Source of the DNA: Imbroritus primus
GTDB lineage: Bacteria > Pseudomonadota > Gammaproteobacteria > Burkholderiales > Burkholderiaceae
Assembly: GCA_000272025.2 (NCBI GenBank)
Contig: AKCV02000025.1
Coordinates: 186,001-250,000 of the forward strand
Length of the DNA: 64,000 nt
Direction of reading: 5' to 3'
The notes beneath the pieces were generated by a model. That model saw only the letters and a program-made list of their open reading frames with translations, ran no database searches and had not been told where the DNA came from. A program made the position numbers and the translations under genes. Positions 25,367 through 34,433 of the stretch are shown piece by piece; position 1 is the first letter of the stretch; every line of letters begins with the position of its first letter.

Positions 25367-28300
25367 ATGCTCTCCACCGGTTCCAACCTTGGTACTTCGA
25401 GCACGAATTACGTTGCGCCCGCGCTCGTGCCGTCCGCTTCCGCGGAGGCCGGGCAGGGCAGGGCGTTGGATGCTGGCAATGCATCCGTACCCAAGGAGCT
25501 GCCGCGCAGCTATGGCCAGCCGGCCGGCACGAGCGACACGCAGGTCCGCCCCGAGCGCACCGCTGCATTGAGCGCGCGATTGTTCGCCGAGTTGTGGGCT
25601 GATGCCCAGACGCGCGCCGGCGCAAGCGCTGCTGACAGCATCCGCCAACCCTATCCGCTCGCCGAGCGGCTCCAGGCGCTGGCCAAGGAAAACGGCGCCA
25701 CGCCGGCTGAAATCGCCGTCACGTTGCAGATCCTCTCCGACGGCGCTGCAGAATTCGCGGCCACTGCTGTCCATGCAATGGCGCAGGGCGCCGTGGGCGC
25801 GCCGGGGGCACCACAAGACGCTGCGCCGCTCGATGCGCGCACCCTGACGGCGCTGGTCCAGGTGGCTGTGAACACGGCGCGCAGCAGCTTCTTTCCGCAA
25901 GGCGTCTACACACCGCCGCCCGCGAGTACGACCGGCGACGGTGCGCCGGCGGCACGCTGGGATGTGGTCGCCACGCTGACTGGCCGCACTGTGCATGCCG
26001 CATGGACCGGCATGGCGGCCGGACTGCGTATCGCCGCCGACGCAGCTTCGCCCGAGGAGGCGCGGCATGTGCTGGCCGCGACACTGCGCGAGCTTATCGG
26101 TACCGCAATCGATCAGTCCGTGGGCGAACACGACGTGAGCGCGCAGGAGCGCACCGCCGCCGCCCAGGCGATCCAGGATCTGTTACCGATGCTGGCCGAA
26201 CAGCTCGACACCGTCGCCGCAAACAGCGGTGTGGCGGCCCTGTCGCAGGGCGTTGCCGGCCAGGTGCTGGCCGACGCGGTGCGCAGCAGTGCGCTGTTCG
26301 CCGCTTCCGCGAATACCGGCACCGCCCAGCGCGGTGCGGCTGACACCGCTCGGGTTGAAGTTCAGCGCATGGCGCAGGAAACGGACGTCTTCAACGATGT
26401 GTTCGATATCGCGCAAGCTGTCATGCCGATCACCGCCAGCTGGAACAACAGCTTTACCGCCGCCGGCGGCAAGCTGCCGGACGCGCAGACGCTTCTTGCC
26501 CCCCTGCTCGCGGCGCGCAACGGCCCGCCGCCGCTCGATGCGGCGGCGATGCAGAAGCTCGGTGAAGCGCTAACCGCCCGGCTTCCCGGGATTGTCGATG
26601 GCCTGGTTGAAGCCATGACCGGTGGTTCCGGAAACATGCCGGCCGACGAGCGCGCCCGCGTGCAGGAAGCCGTCACCGCGCGTACCAACATGGCGTTGCA
26701 ACTGGCCGGGGCGCTGCCCACGCCCCCCCAGCAGTGGACCGGCCTGCTGGCCGCCACCGATCTGGCGCAGCAGATCCGCGGCATCGTGACGCGCAGCGGC
26801 GAAACTGGCCTGCGCGCCCTGTTCGCCGTCGGCCACCTGGCAGAACGCCTCAAAGGCGCGGCTGCCACGGCCGCCGCGCAGGTCGCCCCCGACGATGCTG
26901 CGGGTCGCGCCCAGCTACTGGCCGGCCTGCGAGCCGATAGTACGACGCTGGTGGACAACGTCATGGCGCAACTGCCGGACAGCCTGCTCACGCCCACGCA
27001 ACGCGCGCGGCTGCAGAACACCCTTGCCGCCGAGATCAGCCTGCTGCCCGCTACCTTCACGCCATCCAGCGACCCCGCCCAGGCGCTGCTGCAGGACCTG
27101 CAGCTGGCCGCCGGCAAGGCGCTGCAGCCGCTGATGCAGTCGCCCGAGACGCTGACCCCGGACAAGGTCGCGCAGACCCTGCAGCCGGTCCTCGCCGCAT
27201 TGCTCGCCAAGTTGTCACCGGCCACGACCACGGATGACCAGATGGCGCGGGCGCAACTGCTCCAGGCCGTATCGTCGCAGCTGGGCGCCATGGCGAAGCA
27301 GCTGGCCAGCCGGCTCATGCTGGATATGCCGGCCACCCAGGCCACTGGAGTGGGGCCAGCGGCCGGCCTCGGGCCAGCCATCGTATCTGCGGTGCTCTCG
27401 CAGGGCATCGAGAACGCCACGCGAACCGCGGTGGCCGCCGTGACTCCGCAGATTCCACCTTTCCTGCTCAATGCATCGACGCGCCGGATGATCGAGCAGC
27501 TGGTCGACCTGTATGGCAAAGGGGTCGCATATGGCATGGCCGGGCCGCCTCTGGATGCCTTCGTGCGCCAGCAGATTCAGCTGCGCGGCGACCAGTTCGC
27601 GGGTCCGGAATGGCGGGCCAGCAACGATCCCAAGGCAGTACTGCTCAGCAACTACGAGGCCGTTGCCGACTACATTGCCCTTACCGTGACCGACCAGCAG
27701 AAGCTGAACCCGAAATATGCCGCCGAAGTGCGCCAGTCGCTCGCCGTGACGCTGGGGTATGCCGCCGAGTCGGCCACGCAGAAGAATCCCGATCAGTTCA
27801 GGATTACCGCAAACGTGTGGGCGCTCATGCAGGATGCCGTCCGCAGCGGTGATGCTGCCCAGCTGCAGGAGTTGATGCGCATGGGCAGCCTCCAGCCTGT
27901 GCTGAAGGGCGTTCACAGCGGCATGTCCGAGATCGAAGGTCCCCTGCGCGCCATGCTGGCGCATCTGCCGGTCCCCGAGGACACGCGCACCGCGCTCATG
28001 CAGACCCTGCAGGCTGAGCGCCGGATCGCGCCAGCGTGGCAGGCCTTGCCGGACACGACCGCGGGTCAGTTCATCAAGACCCTCGCGCCGCAGCTGGTGG
28101 ACGCCCTGCGCGCCGGCCTCGTGCGTGATGCCAGCGGGCAGTGGACGCTTGGAGAGGAGGGTCTCGCCGCCCTCAAGCAGCAAGTTGCACAAGGGCTGAC
28201 CGGCTTCAAGAACTATCGTGACGACCTGGTTCCCGGCATTCTCAAGGAGGTCGAAAGCCAGATACCCGGATTGCTCGACATGGTGCTGACGTATGTGAAT

Positions 28301-29341
28301 GCGAGCCGCCCCATTGCGCCGGATGAACGCGACCGGCTGAGCAACGCGCTGGCCGGCGGTGCGCAGGAAGCGCTCAACGCGGTCCGGAAAGATGTCCGGG
28401 CCAGTGCCGCTGCCAATGCACTCGCCAGCCATTCCCGCGAAGATGTTTTCTACTGGATACAGTCGCTGCTGATGGATGCGCGTGACATCATGGCGCGCCA
28501 GTACCAGGGCCTTACAACCGACATGCAGGCCACCACGCAAAAAATGGGTCTGCACCAGCGCATCATCGAAGGGCTGAACGAGCTGATCAGCTTTACGTCC
28601 GAAAATGCCACGAATGACGAGACGGTCCCTTACTACGACAAGAAAACCGGTAAGGATGATCCGCGCAACTACGGCAAGCGCGCGAGAGAGATCCTGGTGG
28701 ACATGTGGACGACCTTCAACCAGCTCAACGAAGGGCCAGCGCTCAACGGGCACACTGCCTATTGGAAAGAGAAGAACGTCATTCCGGTGGCTCTGGTGCG
28801 TGCAAATGATCCGCGCGTGAAGGAGGCCGGCACGATCGTCCTGAACGATCTGCTACTCCAGAACCTGCGACCCTCCGCGCCTCAGGACGAGCGGCTTACC
28901 TACGCCATGGTGTTTCCTGCGCCTGATGTGAAGCTTTCCGATTTCTCGCAACTGCTGATGCAAAACGGCGGTTACCAGTCCCTCGATGGCGTCAAGATGG
29001 GCGTCGCCGAAGGGTATGTATACATCCAGGATCGCACGCTGTACACCAACCTGATGAAAGATCCACGCACCTTTGACGACGACGACCGTGATGGGCACGA
29101 GGTGGCGGGCCTGAACTTCCCGGTCAGCGTTGGCAGCCACCAGGCATTCAACCGTGGGCAGGCCACATCCACCATGCAGGTTTTCACCGCGAAGGTCGAC
29201 CAGATGGGCCGCGAACAATCGATTGCCGCCACCGGCGTGACCAATGCCTCCAACATGATGAGCGCCTCGCTCGATGCCGTGCGCAAGATCGTGAAGGACA
29301 TGAGCGACTGGATCGACAACATCATCGTCGGCATGCGGTGA
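25367..29341 (+). CDS. Giant Cys-free T3SS substrate with needle-tip-like C-terminus
   Basis: A 1324-residue Ala/Gln/Leu-rich, mostly helical protein with no cysteine, as usual for T3SS-exported subunits. The first ~40 residues are Ser/Thr/Gly/Ala-rich, fitting a secretion signal. The ~1000-residue body contains a recurring helix motif of the form P-x-E-R-x-R-L-x-x-A-L (near residues 254, 422, 540, 868, 983). The last ~290 residues resemble LcrV by layout: a long helix (from ~1037, MDARDIMARQYQGL), a mixed globular part and an amphipathic C-terminal helix (DAVRKIVKDMSDWIDNIIVGMR). It precedes lcrG-like, at the slot before lcrG-lcrV. It may be a tip/cap protein or an effector. The ATG at 25367 has an AGG site 7 bases upstream. 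Confidence 0.6.
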   Translation: MLSTGSNLGTSSTNYVAPALVPSASAEAGQGRALDAGNASVPKELPRSYGQPAGTSDTQVRPERTAALSARLFAELWADAQTRAGASAADSIRQPYPLAERLQALAKENGATPAEIAVTLQILSDGAAEFAATAVHAMAQGAVGAPGAPQDAAPLDARTLTALVQVAVNTARSSFFPQGVYTPPPASTTGDGAPAARWDVVATLTGRTVHAAWTGMAAGLRIAADAASPEEARHVLAATLRELIGTAIDQSVGEHDVSAQERTAAAQAIQDLLPMLAEQLDTVAANSGVAALSQGVAGQVLADAVRSSALFAASANTGTAQRGAADTARVEVQRMAQETDVFNDVFDIAQAVMPITASWNNSFTAAGGKLPDAQTLLAPLLAARNGPPPLDAAAMQKLGEALTARLPGIVDGLVEAMTGGSGNMPADERARVQEAVTARTNMALQLAGALPTPPQQWTGLLAATDLAQQIRGIVTRSGETGLRALFAVGHLAERLKGAAATAAAQVAPDDAAGRAQLLAGLRADSTTLVDNVMAQLPDSLLTPTQRARLQNTLAAEISLLPATFTPSSDPAQALLQDLQLAAGKALQPLMQSPETLTPDKVAQTLQPVLAALLAKLSPATTTDDQMARAQLLQAVSSQLGAMAKQLASRLMLDMPATQATGVGPAAGLGPAIVSAVLSQGIENATRTAVAAVTPQIPPFLLNASTRRMIEQLVDLYGKGVAYGMAGPPLDAFVRQQIQLRGDQFAGPEWRASNDPKAVLLSNYEAVADYIALTVTDQQKLNPKYAAEVRQSLAVTLGYAAESATQKNPDQFRITANVWALMQDAVRSGDAAQLQELMRMGSLQPVLKGVHSGMSEIEGPLRAMLAHLPVPEDTRTALMQTLQAERRIAPAWQALPDTTAGQFIKTLAPQLVDALRAGLVRDASGQWTLGEEGLAALKQQVAQGLTGFKNYRDDLVPGILKEVESQIPGLLDMVLTYVNASRPIAPDERDRLSNALAGGAQEALNAVRKDVRASAAANALASHSREDVFYWIQSLLMDARDIMARQYQGLTTDMQATTQKMGLHQRIIEGLNELISFTSENATNDETVPYYDKKTGKDDPRNYGKRAREILVDMWTTFNQLNEGPALNGHTAYWKEKNVIPVALVRANDPRVKEAGTIVLNDLLLQNLRPSAPQDERLTYAMVFPAPDVKLSDFSQLLMQNGGYQSLDGVKMGVAEGYVYIQDRTLYTNLMKDPRTFDDDDRDGHEVAGLNFPVSVGSHQAFNRGQATSTMQVFTAKVDQMGREQSIAATGVTNASNMMSASLDAVRKIVKDMSDWIDNIIVGMR

Positions 29342-29385
29342 GGTGCGCAGGTTCATCGTCCACGTAGTTGAGGCGTGCGGTAAGC

Positions 29386-29413
29386 GGAACCATGCTGTTG
29401 CTGAAGTTACTCA
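29386..29413 (+). promoter_or_regulatory. Putative T3SS ECF-type promoter (lcrG-like gene)
   Basis: GGAACC (29386-29391), 15-base spacer, TTACTCA (29407-29413), 48 bases before the ATG at 29462. It uncouples the tip/translocator genes from the giant gene upstream. Confidence 0.85.
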
Positions 29414-29461
29414 GTGAGCAGGAATACCAAATGATCTGGCGAGACGTTTTCGGGAGCAGCC

Positions 29462-29746
29462 ATGACGGAAGATCAACATTTTGACGATGTGCTGGCGCGC
29501 TCGCGCGCGCTCGTCGAAGCCATCAAGCAGGCCAAGAGCGAGTTCCAGTCCGAACTGGAATCGATCTGCGCGCACAACGCCGAAGTACGCCGCGTCATGT
29601 CGAGCCCGACTCTGGAGGAGCAGCGTTTTGCGGATCGCGTCAAGGCCGATATCCAGAGCCTGATCGCCGACAGCAGCCACCCGATGTTCGCCTCTGGCAA
29701 TACCGCGTCGCCGCTGAAAAGACGCCGTCCGCGTCTGATGGTTTAA
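29462..29746 (+). CDS. LcrG/PcrG-like tip-protein chaperone
   Basis: A 94-residue helical protein (LcrG has 95). It opens with HFDDV (LcrG: HFDEY), has a central coiled coil with a single Cys in SICAHN (LcrG: EMCADI) and ends in a basic patch (LKRRRPRLMV; LcrG: KRPRKPTMMRG). LcrG binds the needle-tip protein LcrV in the cytoplasm and helps control secretion. It is followed by a tip-like gene, an lcrH-like gene and the two translocator genes, as in lcrGVH-yopBD. The GGGAG ribosome site is good. Confidence 0.8.
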   Translation: MTEDQHFDDVLARSRALVEAIKQAKSEFQSELESICAHNAEVRRVMSSPTLEEQRFADRVKADIQSLIADSSHPMFASGNTASPLKRRRPRLMV

Positions 29747-29802
29747 CCGTACATGCAACGGCGGCTACTACCGCGCCGCCAGAATCAGCCAGGGAGTCAA
29801 GC

Positions 29803-30426
29803 ATGCCTGTTTCTACTTCTACTGTGAGCGCAGCCAGTAGCGTTTCCGCCCCGCAGGGTTTCTCGGGAATATCGAATCAAAGTCTGATCGCGGCCTCGCA
29901 GATGATGGCAACGCTCGATGCCTTGGGTGCCAAGCTTGCACAGAAAAACGAAGATGCGAATACGCTGCGTAACATGAAAAACCTGGCAACCGCGCTCGAC
30001 GGTTTCCGCAGTAATGGCGTAATCAAGCTGACCAAGACCGACAAAGACGGTAACGAAATCGTCGATACGGAAAAGGTCCAGTACCTGCTGGACTTCATCC
30101 AGGCGAACAACCAGCTTTACAAGGACGATCCGAGCAACCAGATCTCCGCGTTTGATGGCGGCAAGGCGGATGCCGGCAGCGTCACCGTGGCACAGCTGAA
30201 TCAGTTCGATCTGAAGATCAACAACATCTCCCTGTTTGCCAAGGAAACCGCCACGGCTGCCCTCGGCTCCCTGGACAACCAGATTACCGCCAAGCTGGGT
30301 CTCATCGAAAAAGACACGATCGAACTCAACAAGGTCGGCAATAGCTACAAGAACCTCGTAGGACTGAGCGCTGCCATGATCGACATGCTGACGAAGATCA
30401 TGGAAAACATCTTGCAGCGCATGTAG
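29803..30426 (+). CDS. sctA: EspA/Bsp22-like needle-tip filament protein
   Basis: A 207-residue Cys-free protein in the lcrV position. Layout: Ser-rich N-terminus (1-25), long helix (about 26-72), a small globular part, then two long helices ending in an amphipathic heptad stretch (AAMIDMLTKIMENILQRM). Length and coiled-coil pattern are those of EspA (192) and Bsp22 (about 205), which polymerise on the needle, rather than LcrV (326). The C-terminal helix resembles that of the giant protein upstream, so the two may interact or share an ancestor. Confidence 0.7.
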   Translation: MPVSTSTVSAASSVSAPQGFSGISNQSLIAASQMMATLDALGAKLAQKNEDANTLRNMKNLATALDGFRSNGVIKLTKTDKDGNEIVDTEKVQYLLDFIQANNQLYKDDPSNQISAFDGGKADAGSVTVAQLNQFDLKINNISLFAKETATAALGSLDNQITAKLGLIEKDTIELNKVGNSYKNLVGLSAAMIDMLTKIMENILQRM

Positions 30427-30478
30427 CGGTAGTCGAGGCGTCGTGCGCAGTGGGCCCGTACTCGATCAGGATGGCGCG

Positions 30479-30952
30479 ATGCCTGCCGAACCGTCTTTAG
30501 CCGAATCGGGCGATCTGCCGCGCGCTGTGGCGGAGGATTCCGCTCAAGCGCCGCTGCTTGGCGGCCTGCCGAATTTCGATCGGCGTCAGCGCGCTGCCTT
30601 GCGCGCCATTGGCCGCAGTCTGCTGACCGCGGGCCAGTATGCGCAGGCGCGCGCCGTGTTCGCGGCATTGCTCCACCTCGATCCCACCCATCTCGCTGAC
30701 CTTGCAGCGGCAGCGGAGGCCTTCCAGGCCGAAGGAAAGCCGGCGCAGGCGGCCAGCCTGCTGCAGGTCTGCCTGCTGCTCGGCGGCAGGGAGCCGGATA
30801 TTCCTCTGCGGCTGGCCGAATGCCAGCTTGCTTTGGGCTACCCGCCGGCTGCGCGGATTGCTCTCGATCTTGCCGAAGAGTATGCAGTCAGGTCAGAGAA
30901 TGCCATGGCGCTCGCCCGGATCGCACTCATGCGGAACGGCATGGTGACTTGA
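30479..30952 (+). CDS. Class II (LcrH/SycD-like) TPR chaperone
   Basis: A 157-residue protein with three TPR-like repeats (AIGRSLLTAGQYAQARAVFAALLHLDPT and two more). It lies directly before the translocator genes, the lcrH slot. Class II chaperones bind both translocators in the cytoplasm. Start uncertain: the ATG at 30479 is preferred; the frame opens at a GTG at 30443. The next 280 bases up to sctE hold a promoter (31146-31173) but no supported gene. Confidence 0.8.
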   Translation: MPAEPSLAESGDLPRAVAEDSAQAPLLGGLPNFDRRQRAALRAIGRSLLTAGQYAQARAVFAALLHLDPTHLADLAAAAEAFQAEGKPAQAASLLQVCLLLGGREPDIPLRLAECQLALGYPPAARIALDLAEEYAVRSENAMALARIALMRNGMVT

Positions 30953-31145
30953 TACGCATATCCCGATGTGGCGACGCGCCATCGTACCGGCCCGTCGGCC
31001 CTATCGGCGCAACCATGTGTCCAGGCACGATGGATGATTTCGGTGATCTCCTCAGCTTTTTCTTAAGCGCCGCTTCAGCCAGATGCGTCATGTCGAGCGT
31101 CACCCCGGCCCAGGAGATGGCAGCCGCTGAAAACGTGAGTTGAAG

Positions 31146-31173
31146 CGAACGTTTTCAAGCGTGCTGTTACTCA
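31146..31173 (+). promoter_or_regulatory. Putative T3SS ECF-type promoter (translocator operon)
   Basis: CGAACG (31146-31151), 15-base spacer, TTACTCA (31167-31173), 59 bases before the sctE ATG. The -35 half matches 4 of 6 bases, so strength is probably lower than the GGAACC boxes. Confidence 0.58.
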
Positions 31174-31232
31174 GCAAGGGAATGGAGCCTCGATGTTCTC
31201 CTGGCTCGCCAATATCTTCCTGGGGTGACGTC

Positions 31233-32423
31233 ATGACCACTGCAGTTTCGCATTCGGACACAGTTGCAAATAGCGCCCCGGTTTTATCGCCGTCACCTAC
31301 CAGCATTGCCGCAGCCCAGGTGGTCAACCGGACGGGCAGTAACCCGCCCGGCGGCGATGGCGTCGTCGCCATTCCGCTCACCAATCAATCGAAGATCGCG
31401 CTCGATGCCTCGTTCGATCCCACCGAACTGGCCTACCAGCTGCAGCTGATGTTCGCCGACCTCAAGCGCGTGCAGTCCTACGCCAGCGCCCAGGCAGCGC
31501 ATAACCAGTCGAACCAGATCGAAGATGCCACCAAGGAGACCTTCGATGCCCTGAAGCGCCTGATGGAACAGATGGACAAGCTGGCCTCGCGCGATATCTG
31601 GGACCTGGTCGGTGCGGTGATCGGTACCGTGTTCAGTGCCATATTCGCCGGTGTGGCGATTGCCGCATCCGGCGGTGCGCTGACCGCGCCGGTTGCGGTG
31701 ACGATGACGGTACTGGTTGGTAGCGTGATCCAGATGGCCAGTGCTATCAGCACTCAGAAGGGCGGTCCGGATTTTTCGGTGAACAAAGGCCTCACAGAAG
31801 GGTTTCAGCAGTTGGCAGAGCAGTGGATGTCGAAGGAGGACGCCGCCAAGCTAGGCACTCTGTTGGCCGGCATTGTCGGCACGGTGACCATCGCGCCCGC
31901 GCTGATGGACGCCCAGATCGGCGGATCGCTGCTCTCTGGTGCGGCCGCCATGGGCGGCGCGAGCGACAAGGTAGTCGCCATCCTCAAGATGGTCGGCACG
32001 CTGGCGAACGGCATCGCAAACGCCATCGTCAGCGGCAAGGCCATGAACAGCGCCGTCAAGGCGGCGGAGGAAGCCGGGAGGATCGTCACCGGTAGTAATG
32101 CCTTCCAGAAAGTATTCACCATCCAGAACGGCCAGATTGTCAGCGGCGCCGTGCAGGGCGGCCTGGGCATCCAGCGCGGCAAGGACGGGGTCGAACAGGC
32201 CCAGCGCCAGCACGATGTCGATATGACCCAGGCCGAGGAAACCGCCTTGCGTGGTTTTACCGACTACCTGAATGCCACCTTCTCCATGACCGCCGATCAC
32301 CAGAAGAGTATGGAGGAGGTCCTGCAGGAGATCCTCGAGAAGATCAAGGACTCTAAAGAAGACATGCAAGCCAGCCAAACACGTTTGGTCCGTAGTCTTG
32401 CGCCGTCCATGGCGGAAGTCTGA
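31233..32423 (+). CDS. sctE: Hydrophobic translocator (YopB/IpaB/BopB family)
   Basis: A 396-residue Cys-free protein that would form the host-membrane pore with SctB. A coiled-coil region (about 65-118) precedes a strong hydrophobic hairpin at about 125-171 (IWDLVGAVIGTVFSAIFAGV onward) and a weaker hydrophobic segment at about 203-225. A second coiled coil lies near the end. This is the SctE plan. The ATG at 31233 follows a GGGGTGA site; the frame is open to 31140 but that part contains the promoter. Confidence 0.88.
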   Translation: MTTAVSHSDTVANSAPVLSPSPTSIAAAQVVNRTGSNPPGGDGVVAIPLTNQSKIALDASFDPTELAYQLQLMFADLKRVQSYASAQAAHNQSNQIEDATKETFDALKRLMEQMDKLASRDIWDLVGAVIGTVFSAIFAGVAIAASGGALTAPVAVTMTVLVGSVIQMASAISTQKGGPDFSVNKGLTEGFQQLAEQWMSKEDAAKLGTLLAGIVGTVTIAPALMDAQIGGSLLSGAAAMGGASDKVVAILKMVGTLANGIANAIVSGKAMNSAVKAAEEAGRIVTGSNAFQKVFTIQNGQIVSGAVQGGLGIQRGKDGVEQAQRQHDVDMTQAEETALRGFTDYLNATFSMTADHQKSMEEVLQEILEKIKDSKEDMQASQTRLVRSLAPSMAEV

Positions 32424-32464
32424 GTCATCGTAAGCGTCATCTACGTATTCACAAGGAAGATATC

Positions 32465-34420
32465 GTGTCAGGCATCTCTTCTCCTTCCATCGGTTCACCG
32501 GGTACGCACCCCCTCGCTCTTTCCGCAACCTCCGTTGAGACGGCCGCCGGGGCGGCAGGCAGCACGTCTGTCCAGCATCGCGATGCCGATATTACGCAGG
32601 TTCCGTCGCCGGCACAGAACGCGCCCTTGCCTGGCATGTCGGCGCCCCAGCCTTTCAGGATTCGCGATTTGCTTGGCTTGATCAAGAATGCGAGTGATGA
32701 GGAGCTCAAGTACCTGACGCTCCAGGCAGGTACCGAAACGATGCGCGTGACGGGCCGTCTGGCGCAGATGTACGCCATTCTCAAGGCCAGCGGAAATGCA
32801 CTCGCAGCGGAACTCAAGCGCAAGGCAGCCGAGGAACTGGAGAGTCGCGCTGAACTGCAGCTTTTTGCCGGTGTCATGCAGGGTGGTGTCGATCTGGCCG
32901 GCTCGGCGGCGAGCCTGGTGACGGCGTTCAATGGCGGGCGCAAGGGTGTGCAGGAGGCAGCCCAGGAAGGCAACTATGCAAAACTGCAGCAAGAAGGACG
33001 GGTCTTTCTGGAAAATGAATATCTCCGCAGTGCGGAGTCAGCCGCGCAGACCACAAAGCCGAGCATTGCTCCTGATGTCGCCGGTCAGCAGGATGCGTCT
33101 TCAAGTGCCTCATCTGCCAGCGATTCGTCTTCTACCCAACGCGCAAAGCGTAAGCGGGAGAACGATGATGCGGGAGGCAGTGTTGCCAGCACACGCCGAT
33201 CGCTATCAGGAGAGGAGCCGCGCGAAATTCATTTTTCTCCCACCGAGGTCAACACATTAGCGCGACGGAACGCAAAGGCGCCATCAGCTTCGTCAGTGGG
33301 CGACGCCGAGCAAAGCCACTCGGATCGCAGCGCCCGTGCGCGAGATGACCGTGTATCGGAAGACGATGATGCTGACGTATCCGGTCTTGAGTGTGATTGG
33401 GAAGTCGAGTATCTGCATATCCAGTATGAGGCCATGCCGCCACCTGGTGCCGCCGCGCATGGCAATAGCGGTGTCGGGCGCATGTCTCAGGAACGGACGC
33501 AAGCCTCGCATGCCAGTGCGCGCGACGGCGCGAGCGATCTTGCCGCTGAGCGTAGCGTGAGCGCGCGACATTCCTCGACGAGCTCGACGGAGTCGGTGGA
33601 CAGCAGCACGTCTGATGCCGCCAGCCGGAGTGCGGACCGGAGTCGGCGTGCGACGGAGAAAGATGCCTCGCAGGATGACGATGCGGACCTGTCAGGTCTT
33701 GACCATGATTGGGAAGCCGAATACATGCCGCGGCGGAATGAAGCAGCGCCATCGGTCGTTTCCGCTGGAGAAGCCGGCAATGCAGCGCATACAGGCCACG
33801 GTCGTAGCGCAGATAAAGAGTCATATACCGCAACCAGTGATGACACGACCCCGCGTACTTCCGCTACCGATCGCGATGTGAATACACGCGTGTCATCCAC
33901 GAGCTCGACAGAGCCTGGTGAGGGAAGCACATCCGAAAGTTCATCCGGGAATGGTGCGCGGAAGCGCGCGGCAGATCAGGAGGCGCCGGATAGCCATCAC
34001 ACCGACAAGAGGAGTCAGAAAGAGGACACCGCCCGTGTATTCAAGAAACCAAAACCTCGTTTCGAGACGCATGGCTACGACGAGAACGGATGGACTCCAG
34101 CGCAACACGAAAAGGCTGACGGTATCCAAAAAAAGGTCAAAGAGTTGCGTGCCGAGTCAACCAAATATGGGAACTACTCGATGGCATTCTCGGCAGGGAC
34201 TAACGGCGCAGGTAACGTTATCGGAGCGCCGCTGACTGCCGAAGCGGAAAAAAAGCAGGCCGAAAGCCAGAAGCTGGAGGCGTTGGCGCAGCATGTCCAG
34301 GCATTGATCGACACACTGAGTCAGTCGGAAGGGGCGCAAGTCCAGGTCTTCGAGCGCACGCTCGAGATGATGCGCACGTTCGGACAAAACAACGCCGAGA
34401 ATATGAAGCTGTCCGCCTGA
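32465..34420 (+). CDS. sctB: SctB-like translocator with large repeat-bearing Ser/acidic insertion
   Basis: A 651-residue protein in the yopD position, twice the usual size (about 300). The N-terminal ~190 residues (helices from about 62, a hydrophobic stretch at 131-155) and the C-terminal ~110 (543-651, coiled coil) look like a YopD/BopD-type translocator. Between them lie ~340 residues rich in Ser, Asp, Glu and Arg. This insertion contains two copies of a ~105-residue unit (from 300 and from 404) and three basic clusters (KRKR at ~228-231; RSRR near 392; RKR near 499). One Cys only. It starts at GTG with AAGGA 8 bases upstream. The insertion may be exposed to the host. Confidence 0.7.
   Translation: MSGISSPSIGSPGTHPLALSATSVETAAGAAGSTSVQHRDADITQVPSPAQNAPLPGMSAPQPFRIRDLLGLIKNASDEELKYLTLQAGTETMRVTGRLAQMYAILKASGNALAAELKRKAAEELESRAELQLFAGVMQGGVDLAGSAASLVTAFNGGRKGVQEAAQEGNYAKLQQEGRVFLENEYLRSAESAAQTTKPSIAPDVAGQQDASSSASSASDSSSTQRAKRKRENDDAGGSVASTRRSLSGEEPREIHFSPTEVNTLARRNAKAPSASSVGDAEQSHSDRSARARDDRVSEDDDADVSGLECDWEVEYLHIQYEAMPPPGAAAHGNSGVGRMSQERTQASHASARDGASDLAAERSVSARHSSTSSTESVDSSTSDAASRSADRSRRATEKDASQDDDADLSGLDHDWEAEYMPRRNEAAPSVVSAGEAGNAAHTGHGRSADKESYTATSDDTTPRTSATDRDVNTRVSSTSSTEPGEGSTSESSSGNGARKRAADQEAPDSHHTDKRSQKEDTARVFKKPKPRFETHGYDENGWTPAQHEKADGIQKKVKELRAESTKYGNYSMAFSAGTNGAGNVIGAPLTAEAEKKQAESQKLEALAQHVQALIDTLSQSEGAQVQVFERTLEMMRTFGQNNAENMKLSA
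33362..33985 (+). repeat. Tandem ~105-codon repeat inside the SctB-like gene
   Basis: Unit 1 begins at 33362 and unit 2 at 33674 (offset 312 bases = 104 codons). Each opens with DDDADxSGLxxDWExEY, where unit 1 has V, EC, V and unit 2 has L, DH, A. Each continues through a variable polar region to a Ser/Thr block (SSTSSTE), then a basic cluster and acidic residues. A third Ser block plus basic cluster without the DDDAD head precedes unit 1 (residues about 211-236). Confidence 0.75.
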
Positions 34421-34433
34421 GCGAGCGTAGAAA

